Assembly (NCBI RefSeq): GCF_036075115.1
Contig: NZ_CP107958.1
Location: forward strand, 4,712,001 to 4,776,000
DNA: 64,000 nt
Origin: Streptomyces sp. NBC_00377
GTDB lineage: Bacteria > Actinomycetota > Actinomycetes > Streptomycetales > Streptomycetaceae
Direction of reading: 5' to 3'
Shown here piece after piece: positions 59,790 through 64,000 of the stretch; positions within the stretch are counted from its first letter, which is position 1; each line of letters begins with the position of its first letter. The notes beneath the pieces were generated by a model. The model was not told the origin of the DNA, made no database searches, and saw nothing but the letters and a program-made list of their open reading frames with translations. Both the position numbers and the translations under genes were made by a program.

Positions 59790-60103
59790 ATGACGGGAAA
59801 CCACCAGGACACCCCCCTCATTCGGCGTCGCGCCCTCGCGGTGGCCGGCGGCACGGCCGCGGCCGGCGGACTCGTCTTCGCCGGGTACCAGTCGGCCTTC
59901 GCCGGCACGGTCGCGGACGACGGGACGAGCGCCTCGTCGTCCGTCACCTCCACCTCGACGAGCAGCAGCCGTATGACTTTGATGACGAGCGTCACCGAAG
60001 GGCTACCGCCTCGACGGCGCCTTGGTGCGCAAGGGCATCACCGAGGAGACGCCCCCACAGGCGCTCCGCCGAGCGACGCCCCGTCGGGCCTCCGCCTCCT
60101 CAT
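59790..60103 (+). pseudogene. probable frameshifted small Tat-exported protein
   Basis: From ATG 59790 (MTGNHQDTPLIRRRALAVAGGTAAAGG) a twin-arginine-like signal leads to a Ser/Thr-rich segment with strong GC3. Near 59970 the good codon bias moves to another frame (YDFDDERHR) and then, near 60000, to a third frame (KGYRLDGALVRKGITEETPPQALRRA...) that ends with TAG at 60101-60103. Two frameshifts, or a decayed gene, would explain this; the continuous frame itself (to 60128) has non-coding-like codons. It could resemble a small exported cofactor protein, but I cannot name it. Confidence 0.55.
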
Positions 60104-60114
60104 AGGGTCGGTAC

Positions 60115-60948
60115 ATGACAAGTCGTGAGGACGAGGCGCTCGCGCAGGCCGCGGTGGCCGCGCTGACCGGGCAACTGGCCCTGGCCCCCAAGCCGGGCCT
60201 GCCCGACCCACGCGACCTGGCCGCCCGCGTCACCCGCAGGGACCACCGGGGGCTGCGCTGGTCGGCCAAGGCGCTCGCACCCGGCCTCGCGGCGATGGCC
60301 GCGGCCGCCCGCCGCACCGGTGAGCCCACGCCGCGGCTCCGCGCGGAGCTGGGCGCGATCGGGAGGTGCACCGAGCACTCGGTGGGCCTAGCGGGCGGCG
60401 GGCACCGGGGTGCGCTGTGGACGCTCGGTCTGCTCGTGGCGGCGGCCGCCCTCGACACCCGCGCGCGGGGCGTCGAGGTCGCCGCGACCGCCAAGCGCAT
60501 CGCGGCCCACCCCGACCGGGCCGCTCCACGGCGGCCCTCGCGGGGCGCGACGGTCTCGGCGAAGTACGGCGCGGCCGGCGCCCGCGGCGAGGCACGCGCC
60601 GGATTCCCGCACGTACGACGGGCCCTGGACGCGCTCGCTGCGGCCCGCTCGGCCGGTGCGGACGAGCCCGAGGCCCGTCTCGACGCCCTGCTCACCGTCA
60701 TGTCCACCCTCCAGGACACCGAACTCCTGCACACCGCGGGCCCGCTGGGACTGCGCCATGTCCAGTCCGGCGCCCGCGGCATCCTGGAGGCGGGCGGCAC
60801 GGCGACCCCCGCGGGCCGCGCGGCCCTCGACGACCTGGACACCGACCTCCACGCGCGCGCGTGGAGCCCACGCGGCAGCGCCGGCCTCCTGGCTGGCGCA
60901 CTCTTCGTCGACTCCCTGCCGGTCCTCGCGCTCACCCGGGCGGCTTGA
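60115..60948 (+). CDS. CitG/MdcB-like triphosphoribosyl-dephospho-CoA synthase family protein
   Basis: 277 residues, ATG 60115. The family features are LAPKPGLPDPRD near the start, GALWTLGLLVAAAAL in the middle and the segment KYGAAGARGEARAGFPHVRRALDAL. The enzyme makes 2'-(5''-triphosphoribosyl)-3'-dephospho-CoA, the prosthetic-group precursor of citrate or malonate lyase. Neither lyase is in view, so this may have a different role, as with related actinobacterial genes. Downstream is a GGGAGAGC triplet repeat. Confidence 0.82.
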   Translation: MTSREDEALAQAAVAALTGQLALAPKPGLPDPRDLAARVTRRDHRGLRWSAKALAPGLAAMAAAARRTGEPTPRLRAELGAIGRCTEHSVGLAGGGHRGALWTLGLLVAAAALDTRARGVEVAATAKRIAAHPDRAAPRRPSRGATVSAKYGAAGARGEARAGFPHVRRALDALAAARSAGADEPEARLDALLTVMSTLQDTELLHTAGPLGLRHVQSGARGILEAGGTATPAGRAALDDLDTDLHARAWSPRGSAGLLAGALFVDSLPVLALTRAA

Positions 60949-60964
60949 CGGGACGTCGGCGGCA

Positions 60965-60988
60965 GGGAGAGCGGGAGAGCGGGAGAGC
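60965..60988. repeat. three tandem GGGAGAGC octamers
   Basis: A perfect 8-bp unit repeated three times 17 bp after the CitG-like stop; a smaller relative of the octamer run at 48656. Confidence 0.85.
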
Positions 60989-61114
60989 GCGAGGGCGGAA
61001 GACCGGGGCGATCGGGGAGCCGAGCGGTCCGCACGGCCCTCGGTCGGTCACCGGTGGTGCGCGGTCGAACACCTGGCCCGGGCACTCGGCCGGTGCCGCT
61101 CCGCTGCGGCGCCG

Positions 61115-62377
61115 TCAGCCGACCGGGATCAACCCCGCCGCCGGCTCCGTCCGCTTGGCGGCGGCCCGCCGGGCCGCCGGGCCCATCGCGTACGACGCCG
61201 CGACCATCGCCGCGCCCAGCAGCAGCCAGCCGGGCGTCCCCCACTCGACCAGCAGCCAGGTCAGGACCAGCGGGCCGAGGGTGCGGGCCACCGTGACCCC
61301 GGTGCCGAACAGCCCCTGGTACTCGCCGACGCGGTCGGCCGGAGCCAGGTCGAAGGAGAGCTGCCAGGAGCCCGCGGACTGCCCCATCTCCGCCGCCACC
61401 TGAAGCACCGAACCCAGCACCAGCACGCCCGCCGCCACCCACGGTGAGGCACCCGCCGACAGGGCGAACACCGCGCACGCGGCGCACATCACCCAACCCG
61501 CACGGCGCACCGCGCGCGTGGCGCTCGCCAGCCCGGTCACACCACGCGCCGCCCGCACCTGGAACACCGTCACCGCGGCGGTGTTGAGCACGAACAGCGC
61601 GGACACCAGCCAGGCGGGCGCCCCCGTCCGCTCGGTGATCCACAGCGGCAGCACGAGACTGAGCAGCGGCATCCGCAGCAGCAGCACGGTGTTCAACAGC
61701 GCCACGAGGGAGTACGGCCGGTCCCGCAGCACCCCCAGGCCGCTCCCGCGCGGACGGACACCCCCGGGAGTCACCCGGGGCAGCCCGGCGAGCAGCAGCG
61801 CGCACCCCAGGAAACTCACCGCGTCGACCACGAACACCCCGAGGTAGGCCGCCCGGGTCCCGGAGTGCAGCGCGAGCCCGCCGAGTCCGGCGCCCACCGC
61901 CAGACCCGCGTTCAGCGTCGCCTGGAGCCGTGCGAGCAGGCCCGTCCGCTCCCCGGCGGGCACCAGGGCGGCCAGCAGCGCCTGCCTGGCCGCCGCGAGC
62001 CCCGACTGCGCGGCGGCGTACCCGCACGCCACGAGGACGAACGGGACGAACCCGCGCACGAGGGTGAAGGACGCCACCGCGAGCCCGGTGGCGAGCGCCA
62101 GCAGCACCGCCGTCCCGCGCGCCCCACGCCGGTCGGCCAGCCGCCCCAACGGCACCCCGGCCAGCGAACCGACGGCCCACCCGAGGGTGAGCCCGAGCCC
62201 TACGCGCGCGGGCGCGAGACCGATCACCTGGGTGAAGTACAGGGCGGACGTCGTGTAGTACGCGCCGTCACCGACCGAGTTGCTCAACTGGGCCAGAGCG
62301 AGCAGACCCTGCGGCGAGGTCCGCCGCGAGGGACTCTGCTGCGGGGGAGTCTTGCTCGGGGGAGTCTTCGTCGTCAT
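61115..62377 (-). CDS. MFS transporter
   Basis: 420 residues from ATG 62377 (MTTKTPPSKTPPQQSPSRRTSPQGLLALAQLSNSVGDGAYYTTSALYFTQVIGL). About 12 hydrophobic segments, with a motif-A-like LGRLADRRGARG after the second. It may export a drug or metabolite. A long upstream reading extension through the GC-rich repeats (to 62656) is not supported. It lies downstream of a MocR-like regulator on the same strand, 378 bp away, across the repeat region. Confidence 0.85.
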   Translation of the reverse strand: MTTKTPPSKTPPQQSPSRRTSPQGLLALAQLSNSVGDGAYYTTSALYFTQVIGLAPARVGLGLTLGWAVGSLAGVPLGRLADRRGARGTAVLLALATGLAVASFTLVRGFVPFVLVACGYAAAQSGLAAARQALLAALVPAGERTGLLARLQATLNAGLAVGAGLGGLALHSGTRAAYLGVFVVDAVSFLGCALLLAGLPRVTPGGVRPRGSGLGVLRDRPYSLVALLNTVLLLRMPLLSLVLPLWITERTGAPAWLVSALFVLNTAAVTVFQVRAARGVTGLASATRAVRRAGWVMCAACAVFALSAGASPWVAAGVLVLGSVLQVAAEMGQSAGSWQLSFDLAPADRVGEYQGLFGTGVTVARTLGPLVLTWLLVEWGTPGWLLLGAAMVAASYAMGPAARRAAAKRTEPAAGLIPVG

Positions 62378-62755
62378 AGGGACGACGCTAGGGACCCGGT
62401 GGGCCTCCGGGCAGCACCACTCGGACCACCTTTCCTTGGCCCAATTCAGGCCGCCCGGCCGCCCCGACCTGACGGCCCGGACCGGGTGGCCCGGACCGGG
62501 TGGCCCGACTTGACGGCCCCGACCGCCGCCCCGACCTGACGGCCCGGACCGGGTGGCCCGACCTGACGGCTCCGACCGCCGGCCCGACCTGACGGCCCGG
62601 ACCGGCCGCTGTCCGAGGCCGCCGCTGACCGCCGCCGCCACAGCATCCCCCGCCACAGCAGCGTCCCCGCCGCCGCACCGGCCGTCGCCGGGGCACCGGC
62701 CGCCGCGGCCGTCGGCCAGGGCACCGGCCGTCCACGTGCCGCCGACCAGGCCCCT
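62378..62755. other. 378-bp non-coding region with degenerate repeats before the MFS gene
   Basis: It separates the MocR-like gene end (62756) and the MFS start (62377). Contains repeated CCGACCTGACGGCCCGGACCG-like blocks (62460-62605); no ribosome binding site or gene seen. The MFS promoter should be near 62400. Confidence 0.6.
62460..62605. repeat. degenerate tandem CTGACGGCCCGGACCGG repeats
   Basis: Blocks of ACCTGACGGCCCGGACCGG recur at about 62467, 62534 and 62586, with shortened GGACCGGGTGGCCCG blocks between them. Imperfect tandem amplification upstream of the MFS gene. Confidence 0.8.
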
Positions 62756-64000
62756 TCAGCCGCCGTCCAGCACCTTCACCAGCGCCTCCAGTGCCTCCGG
62801 GTACATCCGTTCCCGGGGTGTGCCGTAGCCCACCACCAGCCCCTGCGCTCGGGTGTCCGGGCCCTCGGCGGGGTCGTGCCAGTGCTCGCCGAGGCGGCCC
62901 ACCGCGAGCCCTTCGGCCTCCGCGCGCGCGTGCACCTCGGCCTCGTCGTCGACCTCCACCAGCGCGTGCAGCCCGGCCGCGATCCCGCGCACGCCCCTGC
63001 GTGTCCCGAGCCGGTCCAGGAGCAGGTCCCTGCGGCGGCGGTAGCGCAGCCGACACGCGCGTACATGACGGTCGTAGGCGTGGCTGCCGATCAGCTCCGC
63101 GAGCGCGAGCTGCCCGATGGACTCGGTGTGGTGGTCGCTGTGCAGCTTGGCGTCCGCGACGACGTCCACCAGCCGCGGCGGCAGGACCATCCAGCCGAGC
63201 CGCAGCGCGGGCCCGAGCGTCTTGGAGGCGGTGCCCAGATAGACGACCTGCCCCGGGGCCATTCCCTGGAGCGCGCCGACGGGCTGCCGGTCGTAGCGGA
63301 ACTCCCCGTCGTAGTCGTCCTCGACGATCAGCGCGTCACGCGCGCGTGCCCATTCCGTCAGCGCCCGTCGCCGGCCCGGGTGCAGTGTCACGCCGGTCGG
63401 GTACTGGTGCGCGGGCGTGACGACCACGGCTCCGGCGTCGCCCAGTTCACCGACGCGCACCCCGCGCTCGTCGACCCGCACCGGCGCCACGGTCCCGCCG
63501 TTGCGCCGTACGACCTCCCGGTGGAAGGGCAGCCCCGGGTCCTCCATCGCGATACCGGCGCCGCCCAGCACGCGCGTGAGGAGAGCGAGGCCCTGCACGT
63601 ACCCGGAGGTGATCACGATCCGTTCCGGCGGCGCGATGACGCCCCGCGCCCGCCCCAGGTACCCCGACAGCGCGGAGCGCAGTTCGATGCGGCCGCGCGG
63701 GTCGCCGTAGTCGTACGCCAGTGAGGGCGCCGTCGCGATGGCCCGGCGCAGCGCCCGCAGCCAGGCCGAGGCCGGGAACGCCCCGACGTCCGGGCTGCCG
63801 GGCCGCAGATCGAAACGTGGCTCACGCGTGCGTGCGGCGGCGCCCGGCGGTTCGGCGGCGAGGGACGGCAGGGCCGCCACCCGGGTGCCCGAACCCTGCT
63901 GCGCCGCGAGATAGCCCTCGGCGACGAGTTGGTCGTAGGCGGCCTTCACCGTGTTGCGCGAGATGCCGGTCTCGGCCGCGAGCCGCCGGGTGGCCGGCAG
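62756..64000 (-). CDS. MocR/PdxR-type regulator (GntR HTH + aminotransferase-fold), partial N-terminus outside
   Basis: Runs leftward from the right edge (64000) to 62756; the start lies outside. The first visible residues (LPATRRLAAETGISRNTVKAAYDQLVAEGYLAAQQGSGTRVA) are the GntR winged helix. The large domain has aspartate aminotransferase fold I: YDYGDPRGRIELRSALSGYLGRARG, VEDDYDGEFRYDRQPVGALQG and TASKTLGPALRLGWMV (PLP lysine). MocR/PdxR proteins sense PLP or amino acids and regulate genes such as pdxST. Neighbouring targets are unclear; the MFS gene lies next in the same direction. Confidence 0.92.
   Translation of the reverse strand: MPATRRLAAETGISRNTVKAAYDQLVAEGYLAAQQGSGTRVAALPSLAAEPPGAAARTREPRFDLRPGSPDVGAFPASAWLRALRRAIATAPSLAYDYGDPRGRIELRSALSGYLGRARGVIAPPERIVITSGYVQGLALLTRVLGGAGIAMEDPGLPFHREVVRRNGGTVAPVRVDERGVRVGELGDAGAVVVTPAHQYPTGVTLHPGRRRALTEWARARDALIVEDDYDGEFRYDRQPVGALQGMAPGQVVYLGTASKTLGPALRLGWMVLPPRLVDVVADAKLHSDHHTESIGQLALAELIGSHAYDRHVRACRLRYRRRRDLLLDRLGTRRGVRGIAAGLHALVEVDDEAEVHARAEAEGLAVGRLGEHWHDPAEGPDTRAQGLVVGYGTPRERMYPEALEALVKVLDGG

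Noticed and set aside
60003..62180. 725-codon open frame on the minus strand across CitG/MFS
   Set aside because: It overlaps two well-supported genes in a shadow frame of GC-rich DNA and is low-complexity Arg/Pro/Gly.

Overview
The window is chromosomal DNA of a Streptomyces species. Very high G+C, strong third-position G/C bias, SsgA/SsgR, a GTTTCACGTGAAAC parS family, TTGTCCACA-type DnaA boxes and a gene order that I recall from the S. coelicolor core region (rpsF-ssb-rpsR-rplI-dnaB through ssgRA, thiC, cydABCD, serS, pheA and the dtpA copper genes) all point there. It is an origin-proximal core segment. I see no insertion sequence, prophage, CRISPR array or conjugative element.

Layout. 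0-7 kb: a FemX-type ligase fragment, a small membrane protein, the rpsF-ssb-rpsR-rplI cluster, a MATE exporter and dnaB. 7-17 kb: a serine hydrolase, acetyltransferases, MarR with a divergent MFS exporter, a GlcG/HbpS-like protein, HAD and Nudix enzymes, a LysR regulator, a cystathionine gamma-lyase-like enzyme with ptpA, a small membrane protein and a cupin. 17-24 kb: a small membrane protein, ssgR-ssgA (sporulation), a YibE/F membrane protein and riboswitch-controlled thiC. 24-30 kb: a TerD-VWA protein, a membrane protein, a metallophosphoesterase and a LacI regulator. 30-38 kb: hisC and the cytochrome bd genes cydA-cydB-cydCD behind a Rex-type operator. 38-48 kb: an AraC-GyrI regulator, a Cof phosphatase, a luciferase-like oxidoreductase, kptA, a hydrolase-SDR fusion and a four-gene ABC-2 operon. 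48-52 kb: tRNA-Ser(GCU), a 12-copy octamer repeat, a Cof phosphatase, serS and pheA. 52-59 kb: the copper-delivery group dtpA-copCD-PCuAC-sco-ycnI and a Met/His-containing membrane protein. 59-64 kb: an anti-sigma-like ATPase, a probable decayed small exported protein, a CitG-like protein, an MFS transporter and a MocR/PdxR-type regulator cut by the window edge.

The most notable layer lies over the genes. Twelve parS-like ParB sites are spread over 50 kb, often worked into other elements: two inside the thiC TPP riboswitch, three at 34-36 bp spacing between cydB and cydCD (the third at the cydCD start), one as the core of a bidirectional terminator hairpin, and one inside the dtpA coding sequence where it encodes a peptide resembling a family motif. 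In addition there are DnaA-box clusters upstream of dnaB, beside kptA and between pheA and serS, and PafBC-type (RecA-independent) DNA-damage promoters in front of both the ssb operon and dnaB. Together this looks like a segregation and replication-control landscape laid over housekeeping genes. All assignments are from reading the sequence; no searches were run.
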